Shown here: positions 1 to 12,400 of the stretch, in pieces
Numbering within the stretch: the stretch's first letter is position 1
How the letters are laid out: each line of letters opens with the position of its first letter
Origin: Lepidodermella squamata
Lineage: Eukaryota > Gastrotricha
Direction of reading: 5' to 3'
Assembly: GCA_047495785.1 (NCBI GenBank)
Contig: JBLDXI010000028.1
Location: 1 to 64,000, forward strand
DNA length: 64,000 bases
Program-made: the position numbers and the translations under genes
Notes under the pieces: model-generated
What the model was told of the DNA's origin: nothing
The model's input: the letters and a program-made list of their open reading frames with translations, nothing else
Database searches by the model: none

Positions 1-15
1 CTCAGCGCGCCGCAA
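1..15. repeat. 15-bp direct repeat, left copy
   Basis: CTCAGCGCGCCGCAA occurs here and again at 15950-15964, either side of the palindrome. It could be a target-site duplication, but in the right flank 12 extra bases lie between the end of arm identity (15937) and the repeat, and the left copy overlaps the start of the arm by four bases. Confidence 0.5.
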
Positions 16-49
16 AGTCGAGAAATGACGTCGGTTACTAGGCTGAATG

Positions 50-269
50 GTATTTCGTGATCCGAGAGCTTCCACTCGCCTTCTACTCCGGGAGTAGGTT
101 GTAGGTTACTTTCGGAGTAGGCTACTCTCAGAGTAGAAGGCGTTTACTCCTAGAGTAGATACCTCTAGGTTTGTTACTCTTTGACACTAAGCTTTTGAAT
201 TATCATTTTCTATCTAAAATTAGGATTACATCTGAGAGCAGATCCTCTAGCTCTCGGATCACGAAATAC
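50..269. repeat. Subterminal palindrome cluster, left arm
   Basis: A 21-bp inverted pair, with core TATTTCGTGATCCGAGAGCT at 51-70 and its reverse complement ending at 269, bounds a segment full of short GAGTAG/CTACTC palindromes: CTACTCCGGGAGTAG near 88-102, CTACTCTCAGAGTAG near 121-135 and ACTCCTAGAGTAG near 146-158. Repeated palindromes just inside a terminus often bind transposases, so a binding array is a reasonable inference. A nested small MITE is the alternative. Confidence 0.6.
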
Positions 270-1319
270 GAGCTCTACTAGGGCTAGCTCTACTAGTCTC
301 TTCATTAGTGTTACTGATTTGAGAAACGAAAAGAAACTTTTGTTGTCTGCTCGGTGATAACCGTAGAAAAAAACCAGGCTTTTTAGGGTTCACGTCCTGT
401 CTATACTTCTTTATTCAGTATAACTGCAGCACGTGGGCCTCCAAGATCGCAGATCGCCTTAGTGCCCATCATCGATAGCAGCTAAGAAAGTTGGTGGATG
501 GTCGTTATCCAGAAACGACGACTGTTATGAATATGAGGTGGCGGTACTTTAAGAAAGCCCAGGCATTTCGCCGTACAATTTCGCTATTAACGACTCTGTA
601 CAGCCATGACTGTAGAAACATATCGGTAGAGCGCCCTGACAAAAGAATTGAAGAAAATGAAGGAACTGACTGATGGCTGTAACAATGATCATGCCCACAG
701 CAGATCCCAAATCTACAGTAAACCCGTACTGCCGATCGGAATCGACGGCGACAACGATGTTACTCGTCTGAGGAAAGCTGCCGCAAACAGCGAGGGTAGT
801 GATGGAACTCGCGGCCTCTCCTGCTATGCAGGGAAATGTTGGCTGTCCTCATCAAAAGAGTAGTCAAAAAATACTCATCCTATCAATTGGCAGCTCTGAC
901 GGCTATCAATGCTATCGAAACCAGAATATGACGACGAATTCATTTGCGCGAGAGCGGCAACTCAGCACCTTACCTCAGCAAATCATACATACATTTAGAG
1001 CTATCAAAACACCGTTTCTGAAATATAGGGACTAGTTAAGTTCTTCTCAGAACGTCTTCGGGAATGGTGAATATTTCTCTCAATCGTATTTTTTTACTTG
1101 AATCTTCCAGGAAAATTAACCGTACATGATAAGTCGATAGTTTTTGGCTAAAACCCCATTTATAAACTTTAAAACAACAAATTGTTGAAGACGTTAAACA
1201 TTCAAAAAGTCTGAGCGTATTTTATTGAACAGAATTGACAGAAATAATGTAACGCGTGTAGCGAAGATTAAAGTCACTACATATATAATGATAGACAAAC
1301 CGCGTGGTCAAAGTGGATA

Positions 1320-1506
1320 TGCGAGTTTACGAGCATATACGAGGCAGCGCAGCTGCCACATGTGTTGCAAAGCACGAGACTCACGAGGCGTAGCCGAGTG
1401 AGTCGAGGGCTTAGCAACACTGAAACGAGACTCGCGAGGCGAAGACGAGAGAGTCAAGTTTATGTGGCAGCTGGCTTCCGAGTTTTTTGCTCGTCAACTC
1501 GCATAA
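1320..1506. repeat. Imperfect internal palindrome, left arm
   Basis: GCGAGTTTACGAGC at about 1321 returns inverted as GCTCGTCAACTCGC near 1489-1502, and GCAGCTGCCACAT returns as ATGTGGCAGCTG. The centre holds two diverged tandem units built on GAGACTC[A/G]CGAGGCG. It can fold into a long interrupted hairpin. Confidence 0.5.
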
Positions 1507-1669
1507 CACGTGTGGACAGGCGGTTTGTGTATTTATTCCACGTTGTTGCTCATGTCCTGATGGTTTTCGCGTAGGTAATTGGTCTTTTTACCTATAATTT
1601 TTGTCCATTTCTCTAATGAATTCAACCGAACAATGAAAAAATTGAGAAGAAAAAAATGATAAAAAACCG

Positions 1670-1741
1670 TGCACCACCAGGAATCGAACGTGTGAAGCTA
1701 ATGTTAAAAGCATCAACAACCTTTCATTAGCCACTGGTGAC
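1670..1741 (-). pseudogene. tRNA-like sequence 1, left arm
   Basis: Seventy-two bases with a B-box-like GTTCGATTCC, an A-box-like block (CACCAGTGGCTAATG), and terminal complementarity CACCAG/CTGGTG. GCTAATG/CATTAGC forms a second internal stem. It does not make a proper cloverleaf because the T-stem fails, so it reads as a degenerate tRNA or a tRNA-derived SINE head. Confidence 0.4.
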
Positions 1742-1810
1742 CAAAAAACCATTATCAATTGCTTCTCTGAATCAACTAAAATACCAAAATTGAGCATCTT
1801 GATTTATCCA

Positions 1811-1882
1811 GCCCTTGTAGTCTAGTGGTTGGATTGCTGCTTAGGTTACAGGGAATCATTGGTTCGATGCCTCGTGCGAGCT
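1811..1882 (+). pseudogene. tRNA-like sequence 2 (tRNA-Glu-like), left arm
   Basis: The D-arm GTCTAGTGGTTGGATT closely resembles metazoan tRNA-Glu (GTCTAGTGGTTAGGATT) and GGTTCGATGCC matches a B box. A run of T at 1884-1889 would serve as a Pol III terminator. Acceptor and T stems pair poorly, so a pseudogene or SINE head is more likely than a working tRNA. Confidence 0.45.
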
Positions 1883-1950
1883 CTTTTTTATTTTCACTTT
1901 GAAAACGGTTTTAAGCTTATAAGCCCCTTTTAGGATAAACATTTGTGCGT

Positions 1951-2021
1951 GTCGTCGTTGTCTAGTTGTTTAGCCTTGTGCTAAAAGACAGCGAGCATCG
2001 GGTTCAACGCCCGCTCACGTC
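1951..2021 (+). pseudogene. tRNA-like sequence 3, left arm
   Basis: Has GTCTAGTTGTTTAGC (A-box/D-arm-like) and GGGTTCAACGCCC, where the T-stem pairs at four of five positions. Acceptor pairing is about five of seven. It is followed by an A-rich, not T-rich, stretch, so no Pol III terminator is present. Confidence 0.45.
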
Positions 2022-2254
2022 AAAAAAACAAAAAAAACTTGGAATTAATTTTCCAAGTTCAAGTTCTGGGTATATGGCATATCCTAGCTAAATGGCTGGG
2101 ACCATATACGAGTGGTCCACAGCGAGCACACGTATATGTCAGAAACTGCCGAGATACATCGGACGAAAAGCATTAGGATATGAGCAACAGTGGTATAAAA
2201 TCTCCCTAGCTGATTTTATATCAATCAATTAAACGGAACAATCTATTCATCGGC

Positions 2255-5200
2255 TCACTTTGCCGAACACAAGTGACACAAATATTCTTCTTTTTTAGTA
2301 GGTTTTTTTCTTAACCCTGAGCAATTTCCATGAGTCCACAAGTGGCATGTGGAACACTCCACCCACCAACCATTCATGCAATCTGTCACTTTCAAGCATA
2401 CAACGCATCCATCTTCATCTGAATCAGTTATATTTGGCGATGGCGGCGAAATCAAAATTGAATTGACATTTATTTTACAAGTTGGGCGCTTTTTTCTCAA
2501 AATGGGCGATTCTTTTGGCGATGAACATTCAGTGACAAAGGGAGACATATTTTCAGCAGCTGGGTGATTTTCAGCTACAGTAATCGTTGATGCTGCTACA
2601 CTGATGGATCGCGGGCAACAGTAGATTACGCCGGCGATTTGATACCGTTCATTCTGCAATCTTCCGATAGAGCTTTGTTGCCACGAAATCAAAGCTGAAT
2701 GAATGTAAGTTATTAATTTTTGTTTACCATAATTAATTTGCTATCTTACATTTTTGCGCAGCCGTATCATCGATGAGGCCCACAGATGTTTCAGTCAAGG
2801 CGAAAGCGGTGATTGTCACGTAATGGCTGCCGTTAAGCAGTATCGCGGAGTGACGTTGATATCTATTACACCATGTAAACAGGTTATCGGAATTCAGGTT
2901 ATTTATAGGAAATCCTCACATTTTATCGTCATATTGCAGGTTTTCGGGGAACATGAAGATTTCAGAAGCAACAAAAATAGGATCGCATTCTTGGACATCC
3001 ACGTAGATGAACGGCAAGGCCTTTGATGGTGCCACGGTTCTTTGTCCATTACAATAAACTTGCCTGTTCAACTTGATTGTTGATCATGTTTTTTATGTTG
3101 CTAATTAACTCACATTATTTTTCCGGCTTGTGCGGCCATAACATAGCAAAGGCCCCGAGGGCAACCAGAATCGGCGACATCTGTGTAGCTTTTACCGGGG
3201 AACGGTCGCGTACAACGCTGGGTTATTGCAGCCAGTGAATCGGTTAGCAGGGCATTATTGTTCGATTTTTTGTCAGGATTTTGTTGATTTTCTCTGAATT
3301 TTCTATTTTGATAGATACAAATAGTTAGCTTACAAGTGGTTGAAGCTTGGAAGTTATTTACAATTTCAAATCTGCTGGTGGATCAACTTTCAGCAGTTGT
3401 CTCGAGGAGGCTGTTGGCAAGGGACAGTAATTGCTGCTGCAGGTTTCCTGACGTTTCAATCCTGCTTGCTCCATAATGACGTTGAATAACGCGCCCGCAA
3501 TATGGTCCAGCTTGGCTCGGTGTTTGCCGCTTCGTTTCGTAAATTTCATTATGCTCTGCATGCCGCTGTTATTTCTAAGGAAGGCCATTCTTGCTTCTTG
3601 GCATGCCTCTTCAATTGTTGTCGCCGTCAATAACTGGAGCAGCTGTTTGAAGTCGACTGATGGTACGTCGTTTCGGGCATGCATAAGCGCAGTGATAATT
3701 GCATCCAGCGCACATAAATTACCAACTGAAAATTTTCCTGTTTCGCAGGTATTCGGTAGGCAGATGACAGGTGGCTGCATAACCAAACTCGCCTCTGTTT
3801 TGTTGATATCAGATTCAGCAGCCTGATGAACATGATTGCGTTGATTAAACTGCTCTGCGTGCACCCGCAATTTGCTCGTTGAGTTGGCGCACAATATCGG
3901 AGTTCGGCTCGCAAGCAGCCGCTTTGCTACCCGCCTTGGCGTTAGAAAGGCTCATGGATTGGTAGTGGTAGGCCGAATTCGGATCACAACGCCTGGACCA
4001 TTCAGCTGTTGCAGCGGCGATATCAACGGTTTTTTCCGACTCCGTTTGATCGGCTAACCCCCTGCTAGATTTCACTGCTGGCTTTGATTGTTTCGGCTGC
4101 GATATCTTGACAGGATTGGCACGTTTTCGACCTGCCTTCGCCAGCAAAGGGAACTTGAGATCGGCCAAAACTGCACCTACGGTGTCGATCAAGTACTGCT
4201 TGAGGCGTTCAATAAACGGCCCTAGAGCAAAACGCTTTCCGTCGAGCACGTCGATTTTAAAATGACGAAATTCGGACTCTTTGGCCGAATTACTAATCCT
4301 TGTCGCGCCCTGTGGCTGCAGCTTCGTTCTCACGGGCACGGTGCATTTTGGTGTGCCATCTATCTTATAATTCATGCCGAGCATTATTCCCGACCACAGA
4401 AGTATGACAGGCATTCGTCGATTTTTTAGTGCTTTAACACACTGTGGGCGATAAATTTCGTTCCGAACAAGCTTATCAGCGGGCAATTTCTCGAAAATTG
4501 CTGCCTGGGCTGCTTTGATTTTGACTGTCAAATCAATGAAATGCCTTCCTGACGGCGTGCTTTCAGCGAGAGTTCCATCGAACGAATAGTCATTCACTTC
4601 GTCATAAGATTCATCAGAATCCGCTTCCAGCTGATCTATTTCTGAATCTGGCAACAATTCAGCCGCCTCGGATAACGAAATCACTCGACTTTGATCAATG
4701 CTGATTTCTAAAACCGCCATCAGTTCTTTCTCGGCCTCATAGTCGACGAATTCAGAGTCGAAAATTCGAACAATGAGCGAGTAGATTTTTTCGGCTTGAG
4801 CCAGAGTCGCACAATTTTGAAGTCGAGCAAAACAGGATGTTAATAAACGGCGAGACAGCTTTGCTGTTTTCTGACTAACTGGCTCGGTGTTGTCAAGTTT
4901 AGCAAACAAGTCGGCTGTAGCCTTGATACAGTGGTTGTTGCAGATCGCAAGAAACGTCATGTCGTCTACTTCTTTGGCCTCGGCACCAGAAACTACAAAC
5001 CTCCAAACCTTCTGAAGGTATGGAATGAGGTCTATGCCGTTAAAGGCTTTAGTTACGCCATGAAGAAGGGCCCAGCAGAAGTCCGATACAACAAATGACG
5101 GTTTCGGAATCGGACTTGGCTTGAAGTTGTCGAGTTTATATTTGACAATGTCAAGGTAATGGGAGATGTCCAGCGTTCGTTGTTTCGTTAGAAGAAACTG

Positions 5201-6462
5201 CAAAATCGGCAAAGTTCCGAAGCTCTCAGACAAATGGAGGTTGGTGGTTTGCGAAATGATGAAATTGAAATATTGAATCGCCTCAACGTGTTTGCTTCGA
5301 GTAACCACGCTTGAAGTGGAATCGATCATCATGACCGGGCGAGGTTCGAAGAACATTTCACCAGCGTGCAAAGCTGGACTTGAAGCTGCAAGTATGCAGC
5401 AACAGGCTCAGTCGTGTAAGTTTCGATAAATTTGAGTTCATCATCCAATGATTTTTCGAAATTGTATCGTAATTCAAGTTCTTCTCCATAATTGGAAGAA
5501 AACTTGTTCGAAGCATTTTTCTCATATTCTGCTTTCTTGACGGTGCTGTAGGATGGAATGCCCGTGAAGTTTCCATTAAGGACCGCTATTGGGTCATTCT
5601 CCGTGGCTACTCGTTTCAAATGCTTCTGCTTCTCGCTCGGCTTCTGAGTCATGGCTTGAACTTTCGCCCTCTCAGGCCCTGATAGAGGTGGTATAACACC
5701 CGGCACGTGCCATTCAGTCTCGCCAGTTTTCGGATTGATAATTTCGACTGGGTCTGGGTGGATTTGCTGATTAGTCCACGAGAAATGAATGCTTACCGAC
5801 AGCTGTGATGGTTGAGGCGGAACGATTGTGGCGATAATTATCCTCGGACAGTCTGTGTGAAGACACGCGCAAGACATCTCGATCATGCTCGGTTCTCTTC
5901 TAACTTGGCCCTTCACTTTGGGCTTGACACGAACGTAGGAATTCACTCCTTTGAGAACACACTTTTTCTCAACTACGCGTTGGTAAATTTGCCGCAGCCC
6001 AGTTACCCAAACATACTCTCGCAATCTCAGCGGCTTTTCGTTTCGATTACTGGCATTGTTTTGGATTGGCTTGAAAGACGCTTCGAATTCGTCGTATGAA
6101 ATTGTTGTATTGCATTCACCGTCCTCTATTGGGCAGACGTGGCAAGGTTCAGGCGATGATGAAGAAACCGACTCGTCGTCGCTGTCAGCCTTAGTTTTCA
6201 AACGCGACGATACCCAAGCGCTCAAATCACTCAAAGGCCCTGTCGTCAAATCATTATACAACCGTTTCCTAGCCTCTTCAGTGTTCCGGAAGTTGCTTTT
6301 TGTCAGAACAATCGAATAGAAACCGCTGGATGGTTTCGAACATTGCCGTACTACGTCACTTGGAACTTTGTTACCCCACTCTGGGTGGTCTTTGAGATAA
6401 ATTTCTACGGCGTGACGATGAACGTTACAAGGACCAGCCCCCCTTCTGGACGAATTCCTCGC
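2255..6462 (-). CDS. MULE/NOF-like transposase with Cys-protease and PHD modules (left arm)
   Basis: Mirror of the gene at 9490-13694, with the same exons, the same introns and the same unexplained frame change (left coordinate = 15949 minus right coordinate). One coding difference was seen: Ser here, Pro in the right copy, 31 residues after the first catalytic Asp (base 5230). The 3-bp longer C-run near 6435 lies close to the 5' end and keeps frame. If the frame change is a true lesion, both copies are dead and shared it before the arms diverged. Confidence 0.6.
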
Positions 6463-6613
6463 TCATAGACTTGATGTAAAATTAACTTTCTATAACATTT
6501 CAAGCAAATATTTATATACTTCCATTTTGCCATTAGTATAGACTTGAAAAATTAAAATTGGAGAAATCGTCGTGAGAAGGTTAAAAAACCTGCTGAACAG
6601 CCTATTGAAACAT

Positions 6614-6936
6614 ATGAAATTGGTCGAAAATCCTCACCGAGGTCGGAAATTAAACGAGGTAGTCCAACTGAAAGCGAAAAAACCTGAAATCGAGCCCGAG
6701 CCAGTTGAAAAATGTATTGAATATCTCCTTACAAAAGACGAGAAATAATGCGTCGAAAAACGAAACCAGGCGGCCGATCTGATGTTCGAAATCATCCTAT
6801 CAACTTGAAATGCACCTTAACACGCCAGTTTGAAGATGGGTTGGTAAAATGGCCTCAGAAACTTGCTGTTGACTATCAAGCCTCGAAATCGAAAAATTTA
6901 CTCAAAACTGTCAAGCATCATTCAGTTGTGGTTTGA
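6614..6936 (+). CDS. Two small overlapping ORFs, divergent to the left transposase
   Basis: ATG at 6614 opens 44 codons (MKLVENPHRGRKL..., Lys/Glu-rich), ending TAA at 6746-6748. The A of that stop starts the next ATG (6748) of a 62-codon basic ORF (MRRKTKPGGRSD...). They run away from the transposase. I recognise no family. They may be exons of a second element gene or chance frames. Confidence 0.3.
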
Positions 6937-7302
6937 AGCAATCAATGAAAAACGGCGAAGAATTATTTCATAAAAAGGTAAGCTAATTTTAGGCGTGAAT
7001 TTTCAAAAGTTTGCAATTTGGGAATTGCGAGCGTAGTAAATCCTGTTGTTAAGGTGGATTATGTTGACCTTTCTTAGTGCAATAACTTCCGCTGATATCG
7101 CGAATAATCCCGTCTTTCCTTCTCTTGAAAAATTAGCGATATAATTTTTCACTTCAACAAATGTTTGGAGGGTTCTAATCTGCGGGCTTGGGAAACTATT
7201 TTAAGGTGGAATTTCAGATTCTTATTGCCAGGCACGATGGCTATTTGATTGGAAACTTCTAAACTTCAGAATTTGCGCCATTACTACTTCATCTTGATAA
7301 TT

Positions 7303-8649
7303 CCTTTCCCTGTTCCTTACCTAGGTATTCCTCTCGTTATTAATTGCCAAATTCCTTGCTTTTGACATTTATTGGAACTTGTTTTTGTTCAGTTTTTCCG
7401 AAAAAAGTCTATTAGGTACTTTTACTGGGTTTTTTAAAACCGTTGTTTGGGACTTTATTGAAGATTTATGTGCTGTATTAATGGCACTCACTATTACGTT
7501 ACTTCGCTAATTCCAAATTGATTTGAGGTATCAATGTTACAAACCAGTCATTTTTATCGCCAGTTTAGAGTAAATGTAGTGTCAAGCGTGCATTCACCCA
7601 TTCCTGTCACCGCTTTGGAACAGTTTCAAATCGCTGTGATTGTAAGAAGTTTTGCTTTCATTAGTTGTTTCATGATGTTGTAGGGTGGTAATACAATAAT
7701 TACCGTATATAGGTAGAAATAAAGGGCAGTCTCGTAGAGAGCCTCCAGGTAATTCATATTTTTTACCCGTTATGCAAGCTGAAAAGGATAAAGATTTCGC
7801 TGCTATAACAGTTTACATTTTATTTTACAAAAATATCTAACTCTTGTGAATTTATTCTGTTCTTCCTCGATATGCTTTTCTGATCGATCGCCTTCGGTTT
7901 TCGCGCAACCGCTCTTTCAGCTGGCTTAGTTACTTTGCCCGAGTTCTTCCCTTCGCCTTATTGTGGCAGCATTCGATAATATAATATTTCGAGAAGAATC
8001 GCGAATAGAGTCGACAATTATGGCTTTTCCTGCTCGTGTCGTAGCTATAGTTATCAGACATAAAACATCATAACACATTTGACCTTAAATCCTATTGTTA
8101 GTTACCATGAAAGCCGGGTTTCAAGGTTGAAGTCGTACTGAAATTTCCGAAAATTCCAAGACCGAAAACAAACCCATCGAAATTGAAAAATTCGGAAAAT
8201 TTAGAGCTTAGAGTGCTTGAATTTTAGGCTGTTTGAAATCTACGGGTGAAACAGTGAAAAGTCATTTTACGAGCCTTCTTTCAGCCTCCAAATCCAATAA
8301 GATTCAGCCTCCACGGCATGAAATGCTCGAACATTTATGTCGGAACATTAGGTAAAATATATATTTTTGCGCTTGAGACTTTAAAAATATCGGCTGATTA
8401 ATGGCGAATCCTCAATTTGATATTGGAAAATGTTTACGAATGTTCATGTTTATATTTATTCGCCCATAAAGTTCGAGATGACAGCATACTTTACCACACC
8501 AATAGAATGGAAAATTCAAAAAATAGATGCATCAGTTGTTATCATTTGGTTCAGATTCTTCCAGCCGCATACAGCTGTTGATAGACTGCTTCAGTGTCGC
8601 AGCTCAGTTTCTTCCCATTTGCTAGCAGTAATTACCTAGGATAAAAATA
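7303..8649. other. Unique spacer between the palindrome arms
   Basis: 1,347 bp present once in the window. No open frame above 70 codons resembles a known protein; the 69-codon frame at 8430-8639 looks like chance. No terminal repeat or promoter is recognisable. It may be residual host or element DNA around the point where the two arms were joined. Confidence 0.6.
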
Positions 8650-9015
8650 AATTATCAAGATGAAGTAGTAATGGCGCAAATTCTGAAGTTTAGAAGTTTC
8701 CAATCAAATAGCCATCGTGCCTGGCAATAAGAATCTGAAATTCCACCTTAAAATAGTTTCCCAAGCCCGCAGATTAGAACCCTCCAAACATTTGTTGAAG
8801 TGAAAAATTATATCGCTAATTTTTCAAGAGAAGGAAAGACGGGATTATTCGCGATATCAGCGGAAGTTATTGCACTAAGAAAGGTCAACATAATCCACCT
8901 TAACAACAGGATTTACTACGCTCGCAATTCCCAAATTGCAAACTTTTGAAAATTCACGCCTAAAATTAGCTTACCTTTTTATGAAATAATTCTTCGCCGT
9001 TTTTCATTGATTGCT

Positions 9016-9338
9016 TCAAACCACAACTGAATGATGCTTGACAGTTTTGAGTAAATTTTTCGATTTCGAGGCTTGATAGTCAACAGCAAGTTTCTGAGGC
9101 CATTTTACCAACCCATCTTCAAACTGGCGTGTTAAGGTGCATTTCAAGTTGATAGGATGATTTCGAACATCAGATCGGCCGCCTGGTTTCGTTTTTCGAC
9201 GCATTATTTCTCGTCTTTTGTAAGGAGATATTCAATACATTTTTCAACTGGCTCGGGCTCGATTTCAGGTTTTTTCGCTTTCAGTTGGACTACCTCGTTT
9301 AATTTCCGACCTCGGTGAGGATTTTCGACCAATTTCAT
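9016..9338 (-). CDS. Two small overlapping ORFs, divergent to the right transposase
   Basis: Mirror of 6614-6936: 44-codon and 62-codon frames overlapping by one base. No recognised function. Confidence 0.3.
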
Positions 9339-9489
9339 ATGTTTCAATAGGCTGTTCAGCAGGTTTTTTAACCTTCTCACGACGATTTCTCCAATTTTAA
9401 TTTTTCAAGTCTATACTAATGGCAAAATGGAAGTATATAAATATTTGCTTGAAATGTTATAGAAAGTTAATTTTACATCAAGTCTATGA

Positions 9490-12400
9490 GCGAGGAATTC
9501 GTCCAGAAGGGCTGGTCCTTGTAACGTTCATCGTCACGCCGTAGAAATTTATCTCAAAGACCACCCAGAGTGGGGTAACAAAGTTCCAAGTGACGTAGTA
9601 CGGCAATGTTCGAAACCATCCAGCGGTTTCTATTCGATTGTTCTGACAAAAAGCAACTTCCGGAACACTGAAGAGGCTAGGAAACGGTTGTATAATGATT
9701 TGACGACAGGGCCTTTGAGTGATTTGAGCGCTTGGGTATCGTCGCGTTTGAAAACTAAGGCTGACAGCGACGACGAGTCGGTTTCTTCATCATCGCCTGA
9801 ACCTTGCCACGTCTGCCCAATAGAGGACGGTGAATGCAATACAACAATTTCATACGACGAATTCGAAGCGTCTTTCAAGCCAATCCAAAACAATGCCAGT
9901 AATCGAAACGAAAAGCCGCTGAGATTGCGAGAGTATGTTTGGGTAACTGGGCTGCGGCAAATTTACCAACGCGTAGTTGAGAAAAAGTGTGTTCTCAAAG
10001 GAGTGAATTCCTACGTTCGTGTCAAGCCCAAAGTGAAGGGCCAAGTTAGAAGAGAACCGAGCATGATCGAGATGTCTTGCGCGTGTCTTCACACAGACTG
10101 TCCGAGGATAATTATCGCCACAATCGTTCCGCCTCAACCATCACAGCTGTCGGTAAGCATTCATTTCTCGTGGACTAATCAGCAAATCCACCCAGACCCA
10201 GTCGAAATTATCAATCCGAAAACTGGCGAGACTGAATGGCACGTGCCGGGTGTTATACCACCTCTATCAGGGCCTGAGAGGGCGAAAGTTCAAGCCATGA
10301 CTCAGAAGCCGAGCGAGAAGCAGAAGCATTTGAAACGAGTAGCCACGGAGAATGACCCAATAGCGGTCCTTAATGGAAACTTCACGGGCATTCCATCCTA
10401 CAGCACCGTCAAGAAAGCAGAATATGAGAAAAATGCTTCGAACAAGTTTTCTTCCAATTATGGAGAAGAACTTGAATTACGATACAATTTCGAAAAATCA
10501 TTGGATGATGAACTCAAATTTATCGAAACTTACACGACTGAGCCTGTTGCTGCATACTTGCAGCTTCAAGTCCAGCTTTGCACGCTGGTGAAATGTTCTT
10601 CGAACCTCGCCCGGTCATGATGATCGATTCCACTTCAAGCGTGGTTACTCGAAGCAAACACGTTGAGGCGATTCAATATTTCAATTTCATCATTTCGCAA
10701 ACCACCAACCTCCATTTGCCTGAGAGCTTCGGAACTTTGCCGATTTTGCAGTTTCTTCTAACGAAACAACGAACGCTGGACATCTCCCATTACCTTGACA
10801 TTGTCAAATATAAACTCGACAACTTCAAGCCAAGTCCGATTCCGAAACCGTCATTTGTTGTATCGGACTTCTGCTGGGCCCTTCTTCATGGCGTAACTAA
10901 AGCCTTTAACGGCATAGACCTCATTCCATACCTTCAGAAGGTTTGGAGGTTTGTAGTTTCTGGTGCCGAGGCCAAAGAAGTAGACGACATGACGTTTCTT
11001 GCGATCTGCAACAACCACTGTATCAAGGCTACAGCCGACTTGTTTGCTAAACTTGACAACACCGAGCCAGTTAGTCAGAAAACAGCAAAGCTGTCTCGCC
11101 GTTTATTAACATCCTGTTTTGCTCGACTTCAAAATTGTGCGACTCTGGCTCAAGCCGAAAAAATCTACTCGCTCATTGTTCGAATTTTCGACTCTGAATT
11201 CGTCGACTATGAGGCCGAGAAAGAACTGATGGCGGTTTTAGAAATCAGCATTGATCAAAGTCGAGTGATTTCGTTATCCGAGGCGGCTGAATTGTTGCCA
11301 GATTCAGAAATAGATCAGCTGGAAGCGGATTCTGATGAATCTTATGACGAAGTGAATGACTATTCGTTCGATGGAACTCTCGCTGAAAGCACGCCGTCAG
11401 GAAGGCATTTCATTGATTTGACAGTCAAAATCAAAGCAGCCCAGGCAGCAATTTTCGAGAAATTGCCCGCTGATAAGCTTGTTCGGAACGAAATTTATCG
11501 CCCACAGTGTGTTAAAGCACTAAAAAATCGACGAATGCCTGTCATACTTCTGTGGTCGGGAATAATGCTCGGCATGAATTATAAGATAGATGGCACACCA
11601 AAATGCACCGTGCCCGTGAGAACGAAGCTGCAGCCACAGGGCGCGACAAGGATTAGTAATTCGGCCAAAGAGTCCGAATTTCGTCATTTTAAAATCGACG
11701 TGCTCGACGGAAAGCGTTTTGCTCTAGGGCCGTTTATTGAACGCCTCAAGCAGTACTTGATCGACACCGTAGGTGCAGTTTTGGCCGATCTCAAGTTCCC
11801 TTTGCTGGCGAAGGCAGGTCGAAAACGTGCCAATCCTGTCAAGATATCGCAGCCGAAACAATCAAAGCCAGCAGTGAAATCTAGCAGGGGGTTAGCCGAT
11901 CAAACGGAGTCGGAAAAAACCGTTGATATCGCCGCTGCAACAGCTGAATGGTCCAGGCGTTGTGATCCGAATTCGGCCTACCACTACCAATCCATGAGCC
12001 TTTCTAACGCCAAGGCGGGTAGCAAAGCGGCTGCTTGCGAGCCGAACTCCGATATTGTGCGCCAACTCAACGAGCAAATTGCGGGTGCACGCAGAGCAGT
12101 TTAATCAACGCAATCATGTTCATCAGGCTGCTGAATCTGATATCAACAAAACAGAGGCGAGTTTGGTTATGCAGCCACCTGTCATCTGCCTACCGAATAC
12201 CTGCGAAACAGGAAAATTTTCAGTTGGTAATTTATGTGCGCTGGATGCAATTATCACTGCGCTTATGCATGCCCGAAACGACGTACCATCAGTCGACTTC
12301 AAACAGCTGCTCCAGTTATTGACGGCGACAACAATTGAAGAGGCATGCCAAGAAGCAAGAATGGCCTTCCTTAGAAATAACAGCGGCATGCAGAGCATAA

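Larger units (their letters stand above)
12..7302 (+). repeat. Left arm of the giant inverted repeat
   Basis: Identical in reverse complement to 8650-15937 as far as I compared, except for three differences: a/g at 1896 versus 14053, a base at 5230 versus 10719 (Ser/Pro change in the transposase), and a C-run near 6432-6437 that is three bases longer than its partner at 9509-9511. Identity stops sharply at the outer end (position 12) and the inner end (7302). Confidence 0.92.

Noticed and set aside
491-1035. Three small frames near the left tip and their mirrors at 14914-15458
   Set aside because: Short, overlapping, no recognisable motif, no clear splice partners. Possibly non-coding subterminal DNA.
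10516-10522. AAATTTA as a programmed -1 slippery site for the transposase frame change
   Set aside because: It is out of register with the zero frame (AAA TTT ATC), and the destination frame has a stop at 10539 before any overlap.
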